Shown: positions 52,670 through 61,832, counted from the first letter of the stretch. The stretch is 64,000 bases of DNA from UBA2377 sp964525935 (GCA_964525935.1 CAZGJZ010000005.1:62001-126000), one strand, 5' to 3'. Notes: generated by a model from the letters alone, not told the origin. Made by a program: numbers and translations.

Positions 52670-53890
52670 ATGCTGACCCCGACCGAAGCCGAGAGGCTCA
52701 TCCTCGAAAAAATCGCGCCGTTTCCCACGGAGAAGTGCGCGCTCGCGGATGCGCACGGCCGCGTGTTGCGCCAGCCACTCTGCGCCGACCGGGATCTGCC
52801 GCCATTCGACCGCGTCACGATGGACGGCTACGCGCTGCGCCACGCCGAGTGGGCGGCGGGGCGCCGGACTTTTCAAATCGAGGGCACCCAAGCCGCGGGC
52901 ATGCGGCCTTTCAAGCTGGGCGCCGCACCGGGTGCGTGCATCGAAATCATGACCGGGGCCGTCCTGCCGGAAGGCGCCGATTGCGTCGTCCCCTACGAGT
53001 TCACCACCAAGGACCAGAAAACCAGTGGCACGCATGACGTGACCCTGGCCGAAGATGCGGCGCTGCGTCCTGGGGCCGCGGTGCATGCGCGCGGGAGTGA
53101 TCACGGCGCGGGCACGCAGATCGTGGCGGCGGGCGCGCGGCTTTCGGGGCGGGAGATTGCGGTGGCCGCGTCGTGCGGGTTTGCGCAGCTTCAAGTCGTG
53201 CGGCAGCCGAAGATTGTCGTGATCGCGACCGGTGATGAGCTGGTGGACGTCGAGACTGACGTGGCGCCCCACCAGGTGCGACGCAGCAACGATTACGCGC
53301 TGCGCGCGGCGTTGATCGCGGCGGGGTTTCCCCGCGTGGAGCGGTTTCTGTTGCATGACATGCGGCACGAGATCGAACACCAGCTCTGGCACTTGCTCGC
53401 GGAATTCGACGTCGTGCTGCTGGCGGGTGGTGTCTCGAAGGGAAAATTCGATTTTCTGCCCGACGAACTCGACAAGCTGGGTGTGCGCAAAGTTTTCCAA
53501 GGCGTGGCGCAGCGGCCGGGCAAACCGTTCTGGTTCGGGGTTTCCGCCGACGGCAAACCGGTCTTCGCGCTGCCGGGCAATCCCGTTTCGGCCTACACCT
53601 GCCTGCACCGCTACGTCTTGCCGGCGCTCGCGCACGCCAGTGGCCAGCCGCCCGCGGTTTCGCGCCAGGTGGCGCTGGCGGCGGCATTCACTTTCAAGGC
53701 GCCGCTCGCCTGCCTGCTACCGGTGCGACTCACGAGCGGACCGCGCGGCGAACTGCTGGCTGCACCGGATCCGAGCAATACGTCGGGCGATTTCGGCGGG
53801 CTGGTGGGCACCGATGGCTTTGTCGAGCTGCCGCCCGGGCCGCGGGAGTTTCCGGCGGGCACGGTGGCGCGGTTTTTTGCGTGGGCCTGA
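52670..53890 (+). CDS. moeA: Molybdopterin molybdotransferase
   Basis: 406 residues. Visible MoeA blocks: PPFDRVTMDGYALR, IMTGAVLPEGADCVVPYE, RRSNDYALRAALI, LLAGGVSKGKFDFLPDEL and ALPGNPVSAYTCLHRYV. It inserts molybdate into adenylylated molybdopterin. First gene of moeA-moaC-moaD-moaE; the moaC ATG lies 43 bases after its stop. Confidence 0.95.
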   Translation: MLTPTEAERLILEKIAPFPTEKCALADAHGRVLRQPLCADRDLPPFDRVTMDGYALRHAEWAAGRRTFQIEGTQAAGMRPFKLGAAPGACIEIMTGAVLPEGADCVVPYEFTTKDQKTSGTHDVTLAEDAALRPGAAVHARGSDHGAGTQIVAAGARLSGREIAVAASCGFAQLQVVRQPKIVVIATGDELVDVETDVAPHQVRRSNDYALRAALIAAGFPRVERFLLHDMRHEIEHQLWHLLAEFDVVLLAGGVSKGKFDFLPDELDKLGVRKVFQGVAQRPGKPFWFGVSADGKPVFALPGNPVSAYTCLHRYVLPALAHASGQPPAVSRQVALAAAFTFKAPLACLLPVRLTSGPRGELLAAPDPSNTSGDFGGLVGTDGFVELPPGPREFPAGTVARFFAWA

Positions 53891-53933
53891 AAAAATTTGC
53901 GCCCCGCCGGCTTTGCGCGAACCTGTGCCCCGT

Positions 53934-54416
53934 ATGCTCTCCCACCTCGACGCGAAAGGCCGGCCCTCGATGGTCAACGTCGGCGACAAACCCGTGACCC
54001 GGCGCACCGCGCACGCCGTGGCGGTGGTTTTGCTGCCGCCGGAGCTCGCGGCGCTCCTACGCGACGGCGACATCGCCACGAAAAAGGGCGCGATCTTTCA
54101 AACCGCCAGCCTCGCCGGCGTGATGGGTGCGAAGCAGACGAGCAGTCTCATTCCGCTCTGTCACCCGTTGCCGCTGGATGACTGCCAGATCGAGATCGTG
54201 CCTTCCGCCGACGGGCGCGAGGTGACGATCCACTGCCGCGCGGAAACGCACGCGAAGACTGGCGTCGAAATGGAGGCGCTGACCGGTGCGAGCGTCGCGG
54301 CGCTCACACTTTACGACATGGGCAAGGCCGTGAGCCACGGCATCGTCATCCGCGAAATCCGCCTGCTCGAAAAAACCGGCGGCAAGCGCGATTACCGCGC
54401 CGCAGCGGCGCCATGA
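53934..54416 (+). CDS. moaC: Cyclic pyranopterin monophosphate synthase
   Basis: 160 residues, normal size. MVNVGDKPVTRRTAHA at the start, KKGAIFQTASLAGVMGAKQTS, LIPLCHPLPLDDC, TGVEMEALTGASVAALTLYDM and the C-terminal LLEKTGGK are all MoaC signatures. It catalyses the second half of the first Moco step after MoaA. ATG 53934 was chosen, since the frame upstream is antisense-like overlap with moeA. Its stop overlaps the moaD start in an ATGA. Confidence 0.95.
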   Translation: MLSHLDAKGRPSMVNVGDKPVTRRTAHAVAVVLLPPELAALLRDGDIATKKGAIFQTASLAGVMGAKQTSSLIPLCHPLPLDDCQIEIVPSADGREVTIHCRAETHAKTGVEMEALTGASVAALTLYDMGKAVSHGIVIREIRLLEKTGGKRDYRAAAAP

Positions 54417-54652
54417 AGCTCACCATCCAATATTTCGCGCTCCTGCGCGAGCAGCGCGGCTGCACGCAGGAAACCCTCGAGACCGCAGCCGCGACACCGG
54501 AGGCGCTCTACGGCGAATTGCGCGCGCGCCATGGTTTCACGCTGCCCGCTGACCGCGTGCGCGCGGCGGTGAACGGCGAATTCGTCTCCGCGTCTGCCGC
54601 GCTCAAGGCGGGTGATACCGTGGTGTTTATTCCGCCCGTGGCGGGTGGTTGA
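54413..54652 (+). CDS. moaD: Molybdopterin synthase small subunit
   Basis: 79 residues, ubiquitin-like fold. It ends in the required Gly-Gly (PPVAGG), which is thiocarboxylated by MoeB (not in this window). MKLTIQYFALLREQRGC at the start matches the family. It delivers sulphur to molybdopterin with MoaE. Overlaps moaC by 4 bases and precedes moaE by 9. Confidence 0.93.
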   Translation: MKLTIQYFALLREQRGCTQETLETAAATPEALYGELRARHGFTLPADRVRAAVNGEFVSASAALKAGDTVVFIPPVAGG

Positions 54653-54661
54653 GGACGAGCC

Positions 54662-55117
54662 ATGTTTAAAATTTCGCACGAGCCATTGGACTTGGTGGTG
54701 TTGAAGACCGGGTTGCTGGACGCCCGCGCCGGGGCGTGCGTGACCTTCGAAGGCTGGGTGCGCGACCACAACGAAGGCCGGCCCGTCCAGGCGCTGGACT
54801 ACGAGGCCTATGCCGAACTCGCCGAGAAAGAAGGCGGGCTCATCCTCGCCGAAGCCCGCGCCCGGTTTGCCGTGCAAACCCTCGTGGCCGTGCACCGGGT
54901 CGGCGCACTGCGGATCGGTGACCTCGCGGTCTGGGTGGGCGTGAGCGCGGCGCATCGCGGGCCGGCATTTGACGCCTGCCGTTACGTCATTGACGAGGTG
55001 AAGGCGCGGGTGCCGATCTGGAAAAAAGAGCATTACACCACGGGCGCGAGCGAGTGGATCAACTGCGCCACGCGCGGCCCGGCGGCGGCTGGGGCGCAAA
55101 TGGCAAAAAAAAGCTAA
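54662..55117 (+). CDS. moaE: Molybdopterin synthase large subunit
   Basis: 151 residues. FEGWVRDHNEGRPVQALDYEAY, HRVGALRIGDLAVWVGVSAAHRGPAFDACRYVIDEVK and the catalytic lysine stretch IWKKEHYTTG match MoaE. With MoaD it forms the heterotetramer that makes molybdopterin. GGACGAG lies 10 bases before the ATG. A short Ala-rich tail ends the protein. Confidence 0.94.
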   Translation: MFKISHEPLDLVVLKTGLLDARAGACVTFEGWVRDHNEGRPVQALDYEAYAELAEKEGGLILAEARARFAVQTLVAVHRVGALRIGDLAVWVGVSAAHRGPAFDACRYVIDEVKARVPIWKKEHYTTGASEWINCATRGPAAAGAQMAKKS

Positions 55118-55176
55118 ATTTTTTGGCGGGCGGATTTCGCCTCGTATCGCCGGACCAGAGGTTTATTTGAAAGGGC

Positions 55177-55473
55177 ATGCTGATGTTTGCCGTCACCACG
55201 ATGGAGAAGCTGCAAAAGGTGCCCGTTCAGTTCTGGCTGAAGGTCATCGTGTTCCTGGCCATGTTCATTTTGGGGGTGCTCCTCCTGCGCCGACTCGCCG
55301 GCATGAACAAGGCGGTCCTCGGCGGCATCGTCTTTATTCTCCTGAGCATGTGGGTCTTTACCTGGGTTTATGAGCGCAACGAGCCGGCTTGGGCGACGCC
55401 GGTCGTCGAGCGGCTGGCGGGCTTTTTGCCTTCGAAGGGCACCGCCCAGAAGCACGCCGTGCCACCGCACTGA
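55177..55473 (+). CDS. Small membrane protein, unknown
   Basis: 98 residues from the ATG at 55177. Two hydrophobic helices are visible (LKVIVFLAMFILGVLLL ~residues 21-37, and VLGGIVFILLSMWVFTWVY ~47-65), with a soluble tail. Alternative ATGs at 55183 and 55201 would give shorter forms. No family recognised. It lies 59 bases after moaE, on the same strand, but no functional link to Moco is suggested. Confidence 0.6.
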   Translation: MLMFAVTTMEKLQKVPVQFWLKVIVFLAMFILGVLLLRRLAGMNKAVLGGIVFILLSMWVFTWVYERNEPAWATPVVERLAGFLPSKGTAQKHAVPPH

Positions 55474-55520
55474 GACCAGGTGCCACCGCGGCATATGACA
55501 CCGCGGGCATGCGAAACAAT

Positions 55521-55550
55521 TTGGTTTCACGCCGCCCGCCCGGCTAGTAT
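55521..55550 (+). promoter_or_regulatory. Putative promoter of gnd with a very short leader
   Basis: TTGGTT (55521-55526) and TAGTAT (55545-55550) are separated by 18 bases. The predicted start (~55557) would leave only about 5 bases before the gnd ATG at 55562, so the gene may be read from an almost leaderless mRNA. Confidence 0.3.
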
Positions 55551-55561
55551 GGTGACCTTCT

Positions 55562-57067
55562 ATGGCCAAAACGCACTCTGACATCGGACTCATCGGACTC
55601 GCTGTGATGGGTCAGAACCTCGCGCTCAACATCGCCGACCACGGCTTCCGTATCTCGGTCTATAATCGCACCACGGAAAAAACCGACAAGTTCGTCGCCG
55701 AGAACCCAAATACGCCCGGCGGCGTCGTCGGCACCAAGACCCTGCAGGAGTTCGCCGCTTCCCTCGCGAAGCCGCGCAAGGCCATCATTCTCGTCCAGGC
55801 CGGCAAGCCCACTGATGCCGTGATCGACGGTCTCGCCGCCGTATTCGAGCCGGGCGACATCATTATCGACGGCGGCAACGCGCTGTGGACGGACACGATC
55901 CGCCGTGAAAAGGCCTTGAAGGAAAAGAATCTCCGCTTCATCGGCTCCGGCGTGTCCGGCGGTGAGGAAGGCGCGCGCTTCGGCCCGTCGCTCATGCCCG
56001 GCGGCGAGTTCGCCGCGTGGCAGGAGCTTAAGCCCATTTGGGAAGCCGTCGCCGCCAAGGTCGACGCCAAGACCGGCCGCCCGCTCATGGGTGCCACCCC
56101 CGGCAAACCTGTTTCCGGCGGCGTGCCCTGCACGACCTACATCGGCGAAAACGGCGCGGGCCACTACGTGAAGATGGTCCACAACGGCATCGAGTATGGC
56201 GACATGCAGATGATCTGTGAGGCCTACGCGCTCATGTCCGGTCTCCTCGGCCTCAAGGCCGCCGAGATGGGCGAGATTTTCTCCGAGTGGAACCGCGGCG
56301 CGCTCGACAGTTTCCTCATCGAGATCACGGCCGACATCCTCAAGCAGAAGGATCCGGCGAATAAGAAAAAAGCCTTCGTCGACGTCGTCCTCGACACCGC
56401 CGGCCAGAAGGGCACAGGCAAGTGGACCTCGACCAACGCGCTCGACATGGGCGTCCCCGCGCCGACGATCGCCGAGGCCGTGTTTGCCCGCTGCATCTCC
56501 GCCATCAAGGAAGAGCGCGTCGCCGCATCGAAGATTCTCAAGGGCCCGGGCCGCAAATACCGCGGTTCCAAAAAGGCCCTCGTGCAGGCCATCCACGACG
56601 CGCTCTACTGCTCGAAGATCTGCTCCTACGCGCAGGGCTTCCAGCTCATGCGCACCGCCCAGCAGGAATACGGCTGGAAGCTCAGCTTCGGCGAGATCGC
56701 CCAGATCTTCCGCGGTGGCTGCATCATCCGCGCCGCGTTCCTCCAGAAGATCACCGAGGCCTACGCGCGGAACCCGAACCTCGCGAACCTCCTGCTCGAC
56801 CCGTATTTCAACAAGACCGTGAAGCAGGCGCAGGCCAACTGGCGCAAAGTCGTGTCGCTCGCCGCCGAGTGTGGCGTGCCGGCGCCGACCTTCTTCTCGG
56901 CGCTCAGTTACTACGACAGCTACCGCTCGGCCCGCCTGCCGGCCAACCTGCTCCAGGCGCAGCGCGACTACTTCGGCGCGCACACCTACGAGCGCACCGA
57001 CAAGCCCCGCGGCAAGTTCTTCCACGTCGACTGGCCCGAGCCGTCCCGTCCGCAGCTGGAGGCGTAA
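55562..57067 (+). CDS. gnd: 6-phosphogluconate dehydrogenase, decarboxylating
   Basis: 501 residues. The N-terminal Rossmann motif GLAVMGQNLALNIADHGF and YNRTTEKTDKF suggest NADP. Substrate-binding blocks include GSGVSGGEEGARFGPSLMPGG, HNGIEYGDMQMICEAY and DTAGQKGTGKWT. It performs the oxidative decarboxylation of 6-phosphogluconate to ribulose 5-phosphate, making NADPH. Behind its stop is a hairpin at 57089-57115. Confidence 0.96.
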   Translation: MAKTHSDIGLIGLAVMGQNLALNIADHGFRISVYNRTTEKTDKFVAENPNTPGGVVGTKTLQEFAASLAKPRKAIILVQAGKPTDAVIDGLAAVFEPGDIIIDGGNALWTDTIRREKALKEKNLRFIGSGVSGGEEGARFGPSLMPGGEFAAWQELKPIWEAVAAKVDAKTGRPLMGATPGKPVSGGVPCTTYIGENGAGHYVKMVHNGIEYGDMQMICEAYALMSGLLGLKAAEMGEIFSEWNRGALDSFLIEITADILKQKDPANKKKAFVDVVLDTAGQKGTGKWTSTNALDMGVPAPTIAEAVFARCISAIKEERVAASKILKGPGRKYRGSKKALVQAIHDALYCSKICSYAQGFQLMRTAQQEYGWKLSFGEIAQIFRGGCIIRAAFLQKITEAYARNPNLANLLLDPYFNKTVKQAQANWRKVVSLAAECGVPAPTFFSALSYYDSYRSARLPANLLQAQRDYFGAHTYERTDKPRGKFFHVDWPEPSRPQLEA

Positions 57068-57088
57068 GCCTTCACGCAGGTTGACGAA

Positions 57089-57115
57089 ACCCCGATGGGC
57101 TGGCCCCATCGGGGT
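57089..57115. terminator. Hairpin between gnd and the next gene
   Basis: ACCCCGATGGG (57089-57099) pairs perfectly with CCCATCGGGGT (57105-57115). No T-run follows. An in-frame ATG for the next gene (57095) lies inside the left arm. It may be a terminator for gnd or a translation-controlling structure. Confidence 0.5.
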
Positions 57116-57118
57116 CGC

Positions 57119-59266
57119 GTGGCCACGAAAACCGTAGTAGCGAACCTCAACGGCTCCCGGCTGGTCTTTTCCCGGACGAACGGGGTGTTACTTTCGCTCA
57201 CTGAGCCGGAAGGCAACCGCCTCATCGACACGGTGCCGGCGCTCGGGGGCCTCATCGACCTCGCTTGTCCGCTGAAGGAATTTGGTCCCTTCCGCCTCGC
57301 GGCGCGCTTTTCCCGCGGCTGCAAGTTTGAGGTCAATGCCACGGCGATCACCGTGCGTTATCCGCGGCTGGGCGGCAGTCGCACCGACGTGGATTGGAAC
57401 GGGCGCGTGGCGGCAGCCGTGACTATCTCGGCCCACGAGGATGGGCGCTCGCTGGTTTTTGAGGCGGAGGTGGAAAACCACAGCCTGATCCATCTGCCGC
57501 AGATTCTTTTCCCGGACTTTGGCGGGCTGCTCCCGCTTGCGGGGCCGGAACGGACCTGGTTCCGGCAGGGCGGCGTCAAGATGCGACCGTTTCTGGAGTT
57601 GAACGGCGCGCAAAATTTCGGGGTAAACCAGTTTTGGCGCGGCACGTGGTGGGAATTCTTCGAGCCGGGCAATGGCTGGTGGGGCGGCACTTCACTCGGG
57701 CGCTGGTCGCACTTCGGCAGCCAGGAGGCCGGCCTGGGCATTTTCGAGACTGGCTGGCACCCGGCGCCCGAACACGCCGTGCTCCTGCGCGTGCCGGAAG
57801 ACGAACCCACCCGGGCCCGGCTCTGCTTTTCCCGCGAGCTGACAAAATGGGATCAGCTCGCCGGCCAGATCCGGACCAAGCCTGGCGAAGGCGTGGCCCC
57901 GGGGAAAACCTGGCGGAGTGCCCGCTTTGTCGTGACGCCGCACGCCGGCAGCTGGCCGCACGGGATCGCGACCTACCGCCGGCACGTCCGCCAGCAAACC
58001 TGCGCCACACTCACGCCGCACGTGCGGGAGGACCTGGGGTTCCGCACGGTGTTCATGTTCGAGATGCAGGAGTTCAACCCCAAGCGCTGCCACTTTCGCT
58101 GGAAGGATTTGCCCCGGCTGGCCCGAGAATCACGTGCATTGGGGATCCGTGAGCTCAACGTCTGGAACGGCCTCGAAGCGTTCAAGCTGCCGCTGCAATT
58201 GCAGCCACTCTTGGGAACGCGCGCCGAGTTCGCGCGCGCCATGCATGAATGTCGTGCGCTCGGCGTGAACGTCTCGCTGATGATGTCGATCAACACGCTC
58301 GATGCCGAAACCGGAAAACGTTTTGGCACGGGTGGAAAAACTGACGCGGGCTGGAGTTACCACACCGAGGCGATTCCCACCATCAACCCGGGTTACTATG
58401 TTTCCTACGCGGGCTATGGCGTGGATACCTCCAACCGTAAGTGGCAGGCGGAGGTGCTGCGGGGCGTGCGACGGTTGCTGAAGCTCGCGCCTTTTTCCAT
58501 TTGCTGGGATCAATACGTCGCCGGGCAGAAGGACCGCAGCGTCGATGAACTCGCGCGCGCTATTTATGAAAGCTCCCGCGAGCACACGCCGCTTGCGACG
58601 TTCAGCGGCGAGAGCACGGCCAGCCTCGAGGCGGAGTCACAGGTGCTGCACTATACGTGGAACTGGCGCAGCGACGTCCTCCTGCTCTTCCGCTCCGCTC
58701 ACCGGCAGCCGGACTACGCGGCGCCGGCGCTCAGCGTGTGGCGGGCGCCACGGTTGAATTTCAATGTCGAGGACGATCCCGTGCGCATCCTGAAGGGCTT
58801 TGCGGATAATTTTTACCTGAATTTCCTGACGCGGCGGCGCAACGGCATCTGGGGCAGTGGCGAGTTCAGCGAACATCCCGCGCTGGTGAAATTGCTGGCG
58901 CGCCTCGCCCGGCTGCGCCGGCGTTACCTGGATTTTTTCACCGAAGGAGAAGCGCTGGGCGAAGGTTTGGTGCGCGAGGAAGTCGCCGGCCTCCACACCG
59001 CGGGCTACCGCCTCGGCAACCGGTTGTTGCTCTTCGTGGTGGACGAGCGCCATAGCGGGCGTCCGGGCAAGGCAACGCTGACGATCAATTTCCCCCGCTG
59101 GGTGCCCGGGGTCGGCGCCACAGTTCAGGGCGAGGAAGTTTCGCTGGAAGGCAAAATGACGAAGCGCGTTTTCCGCACCCGGCCGCTGGTTACGCTAAGG
59201 CTGGCTGCGCTGCGGCCCGGTGAAATGCGCTGCTTCATGCTACAGCCCGCGGCCAGCGGCAGGTAA
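57119..59266 (+). CDS. DUF6259-like putative glycoside hydrolase
   Basis: 715 residues from the GTG at 57119; an ATG at 57095 inside a hairpin would add eight residues. The N-terminal ~220 residues form a galactose-mutarotase-like beta-sandwich. A TIM-barrel-like middle follows (FEMQEFNPKRCHFRWKDLPRL, LGIRELNVWNG, NVSLMMSINTL, PFSICWDQYVAG, FSGESTASLEAES), with a C-terminal beta domain. WDQ and GEST hold likely acidic residues. From memory it resembles DUF6259-type proteins of Verrucomicrobiota; activity is unproven. It may be read with gnd. An SGNH hydrolase gene follows 66 bases downstream. Confidence 0.72.
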   Translation: MATKTVVANLNGSRLVFSRTNGVLLSLTEPEGNRLIDTVPALGGLIDLACPLKEFGPFRLAARFSRGCKFEVNATAITVRYPRLGGSRTDVDWNGRVAAAVTISAHEDGRSLVFEAEVENHSLIHLPQILFPDFGGLLPLAGPERTWFRQGGVKMRPFLELNGAQNFGVNQFWRGTWWEFFEPGNGWWGGTSLGRWSHFGSQEAGLGIFETGWHPAPEHAVLLRVPEDEPTRARLCFSRELTKWDQLAGQIRTKPGEGVAPGKTWRSARFVVTPHAGSWPHGIATYRRHVRQQTCATLTPHVREDLGFRTVFMFEMQEFNPKRCHFRWKDLPRLARESRALGIRELNVWNGLEAFKLPLQLQPLLGTRAEFARAMHECRALGVNVSLMMSINTLDAETGKRFGTGGKTDAGWSYHTEAIPTINPGYYVSYAGYGVDTSNRKWQAEVLRGVRRLLKLAPFSICWDQYVAGQKDRSVDELARAIYESSREHTPLATFSGESTASLEAESQVLHYTWNWRSDVLLLFRSAHRQPDYAAPALSVWRAPRLNFNVEDDPVRILKGFADNFYLNFLTRRRNGIWGSGEFSEHPALVKLLARLARLRRRYLDFFTEGEALGEGLVREEVAGLHTAGYRLGNRLLLFVVDERHSGRPGKATLTINFPRWVPGVGATVQGEEVSLEGKMTKRVFRTRPLVTLRLAALRPGEMRCFMLQPAASGR

Positions 59267-59332
59267 GTTCATGGGTATACCCTAGAACTCGGCGCGGGTT
59301 CACTCCCGGCGGCCATCCGGTTGAATTCTCTC

Positions 59333-60073
59333 ATGCGTCAATTCGTCTGCTTTTATTTCTTTCTCGGTCTGCTGGCTGGCTGGCTGTCGGCCGAGGAACC
59401 GGGTCGTCCGCCCACCCATGTTCCGCCCAATCCCGCCTTCGTCGCGGTCACAGATGTGGCCGGCTTGCCGCGGGTGCTGTTGATCGGAGATTCCATCTCC
59501 ATCGGTTATACCTTGCCCGTGCGCGCGGCGCTGGCGGGCCGGGCGAATGTCCACCGGCCGCCGGAAAACTGCGGCAGCACGATCAGCGGCCTGCGCTCGC
59601 TCGACCTCTGGCTCGGTGACGGCCGCTGGGATGTGATTCATTTCAATTTCGGTTTGCACGACCTGAAGTATCTCAACGCCCAGGGAAAATACGTCCCGCC
59701 CGAGCAGGGCAGACAAGTGACGCCCCTCGCGCAATACGAAGCCAACCTGCGCGCGTTGGTCGCGCGGCTGCAACGCACCGGTGCGAAATTGATCTTCGCC
59801 ACGACGACGCCCGTGCCGGCGGGCACGACCGGCCGCGTGGAGCACGATGAAATCGCCTACAACGCGGTGGCGCGGCGCGTCATGCACGAAACCGGCGCGG
59901 CGATCGCCGATCTGCACGCGGTGGCCGCGCTGCACCAAACCGAGTGGCAGCAGCCGCAGAACGTGCACTTCACGCCGGATGGCTACCTCAAGCTGGGTGA
60001 AGTCGTTGCCGCCAGCATCGTGGCGGCGCTGCCTGTGCCGGTGGCGAATCCCGAGCCGCGCTCGACGCCCTGA
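59333..60073 (+). CDS. Secreted SGNH/GDSL hydrolase
   Basis: 246 residues. The signal peptide ends near LSAEEP (residue ~20). Block I is LLIGDSISIG with the nucleophile S54. FNFGLHDLK is block III with His where Asn is common, and VHFTPDGYLKLG is block V with the D-x2-H-like end. SGNH esterases remove acetyl or other acyl groups from glycans. Its position next to the DUF6259-like gene points to polysaccharide work. ATG 59333 was chosen over a TTG at 59321. Confidence 0.85.
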   Translation: MRQFVCFYFFLGLLAGWLSAEEPGRPPTHVPPNPAFVAVTDVAGLPRVLLIGDSISIGYTLPVRAALAGRANVHRPPENCGSTISGLRSLDLWLGDGRWDVIHFNFGLHDLKYLNAQGKYVPPEQGRQVTPLAQYEANLRALVARLQRTGAKLIFATTTPVPAGTTGRVEHDEIAYNAVARRVMHETGAAIADLHAVAALHQTEWQQPQNVHFTPDGYLKLGEVVAASIVAALPVPVANPEPRSTP

Positions 60074-60097
60074 GCGTTGCGCGAAGGGCGCGGCGGT

Positions 60098-61714
60098 TTA
60101 CTGCAGCCACACCTGCTCGAACGGCCCGAGGGCGAGGAGATTGTCCGCCCAGCCGTGCACGCGCGGGTCCATCAGGTATTGGTTCGTGTAGTAATAGATC
60201 GGCAGGATCGGCATCGCATCGGTCAGGATTTTTTCCATCTGCTGCATCAGCTCGATGCGCCTGGCCTGGTCGTTGGTGTGCATGACCTCGTCGTAGAGGC
60301 GGTCGTATTCCGGGTCGGACCAGCCGGTGCGGTTGAAACCGGAATCCTTTGTGAACACGCGCAGGAACTGCGAGGGGTCGTAGGGCTCCATGATCAGGCC
60401 GGCGCGGCAGATCTGGTAAAATCCGTGCTGCATATTGGACAAATAAACCTTCCATTCCTGGTTCTCGAGTTTGAGCTCAATGCCGAGTTCGCGCTTCCAA
60501 ACCTGCTGGAGCGACTCGGCGATGGCGCGGTGGTTTTCCGCGGTGTTGTAGAGCAGCGTGATGGGCGCGAGGCCCTTGCCGCCGGGATAGCCGGCCTCGG
60601 CGAGCAGGCGGCGGGCTTCGTCGTAGTCGAGCCTGGTGCGCGCGTGGCTCACGTAGCCACCGAGACCCTCGGGCGTAAAATGGTAGGCGGGAATTTCGCC
60701 GGCGAGCGTGACGTTGCGCACGAGGCTTTCGCGGTCGACCGCCATCGCCAGCGCCCGGCGCACGCGCACGTCGTCGAACGGCGCCTGCTTCACGTTGAAG
60801 TTGAAATAATAGACGCCGGAATACGGCGTGATGTGGAGCTTTTCCGGTGCTTCGCGGCGATAGACGGCGATCTTGGTGAGCGGCACGCGTTCGGTCTTGT
60901 GGAGCTGGCCGGAGCGGAACGCGGCTTCCTCGGTGGGCTGGCTCTCGATGGGGATAAAGCGGATGCCATTCAGCTTCACGGTGGCGCGGTTCCAGTAGGT
61001 CGGGCTCTTGGCGACCGCAACGAAGCTGTTGGATTCCCACGCCTTCAAGACGAAGGCACCGTTGCCCACGTGATTGCCGGCCCGGGTCCACTTGTTGCCG
61101 GGCAGCAGCGGGTCGCCGAATTTTTCGATCACATGGAGCGGCACCGGATACCACGAGCGCGAGGCCATGGTCTTCAACAGGAAGGGCGCCGGGTAGCGCA
61201 GGCGAACCTCAAGCGTGCGGTCGTCGATCACCCGAAAACCCACCGTGGAAAAATCCTTCGTCTTGCCGTTATGGTAATCCTCGGCGCCGACGACGAGGTA
61301 GAGCTGGTCGGCGTTGTCGGAGGCGAGTTGCGGTGAAAGCAGGCGGCGGAATGAACCGTAGAAATCCTTCGCGGTCAGCGGCACGCCGTCGGACCACGTG
61401 AGCCCGGCGCGCAGGTGAAAGGTGTAAACCAGGCCGTCCGGCGAAATTTCCCAGCGCTCCGCGGCACCGGGGTGGGCCTCGAGCGTGACGGGATCGCTGC
61501 GCGTGAGACCCTCGAACAGCGTCGCGGTGATGTTGCGCTCCGGGATGCCGGTGATCGTCTGCGGGTCGAGATCGGAGGGCTCCGCGCCGTTGCCGACGAG
61601 CATGATGCCGTCGCGCGTGGCCTGATCGACCAGCGTCTCACGCTTGCTGCAGCCGGCGAGCAGAAGGCCACCAAGCATCAGAAGGCGGAGAAAAAGGTTC
61701 GGGAAGGTCTTCAT
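60098..61714 (-). CDS. oppA: Oligopeptide ABC transporter substrate-binding lipoprotein
   Basis: 538 residues. Lipobox LLLAGCSK (Cys near residue 22). The SBP_bac_5 signature is visible: PSDLDPQTITGIPERNI, FEGLTRSDP, YTFHLRAGLTWSDGVPLTAKDF, and DVRVRRALAMAVDRESLV. It binds peptides in the periplasm for an Opp/Dpp importer. No permease or ATPase gene is adjacent, so the other parts are elsewhere. A solitary binding protein may also serve another transporter. Convergent with the SGNH gene (24 bases apart). Confidence 0.92.
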   Translation of the reverse strand: MKTFPNLFLRLLMLGGLLLAGCSKRETLVDQATRDGIMLVGNGAEPSDLDPQTITGIPERNITATLFEGLTRSDPVTLEAHPGAAERWEISPDGLVYTFHLRAGLTWSDGVPLTAKDFYGSFRRLLSPQLASDNADQLYLVVGAEDYHNGKTKDFSTVGFRVIDDRTLEVRLRYPAPFLLKTMASRSWYPVPLHVIEKFGDPLLPGNKWTRAGNHVGNGAFVLKAWESNSFVAVAKSPTYWNRATVKLNGIRFIPIESQPTEEAAFRSGQLHKTERVPLTKIAVYRREAPEKLHITPYSGVYYFNFNVKQAPFDDVRVRRALAMAVDRESLVRNVTLAGEIPAYHFTPEGLGGYVSHARTRLDYDEARRLLAEAGYPGGKGLAPITLLYNTAENHRAIAESLQQVWKRELGIELKLENQEWKVYLSNMQHGFYQICRAGLIMEPYDPSQFLRVFTKDSGFNRTGWSDPEYDRLYDEVMHTNDQARRIELMQQMEKILTDAMPILPIYYYTNQYLMDPRVHGWADNLLALGPFEQVWLQ

Positions 61715-61832
61715 GGAAAAAGGGAAGGCTGGGCGTGGGCTGCGGCTTAGGGTGGATGATTGGACGGCTTCAAACCGGTTTCAGTGCCTCGCGATCCTTG
61801 GCCGCGCGGCGGTGGCGGGCAACCTGTCTTTC

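Noticed and set aside
53355..53933. Upstream extension of the moaC frame
   Set aside because: It overlaps the end of moeA in another frame and is Arg/Ser/Cys-rich; MoaC begins at 53934 at the family's normal length.
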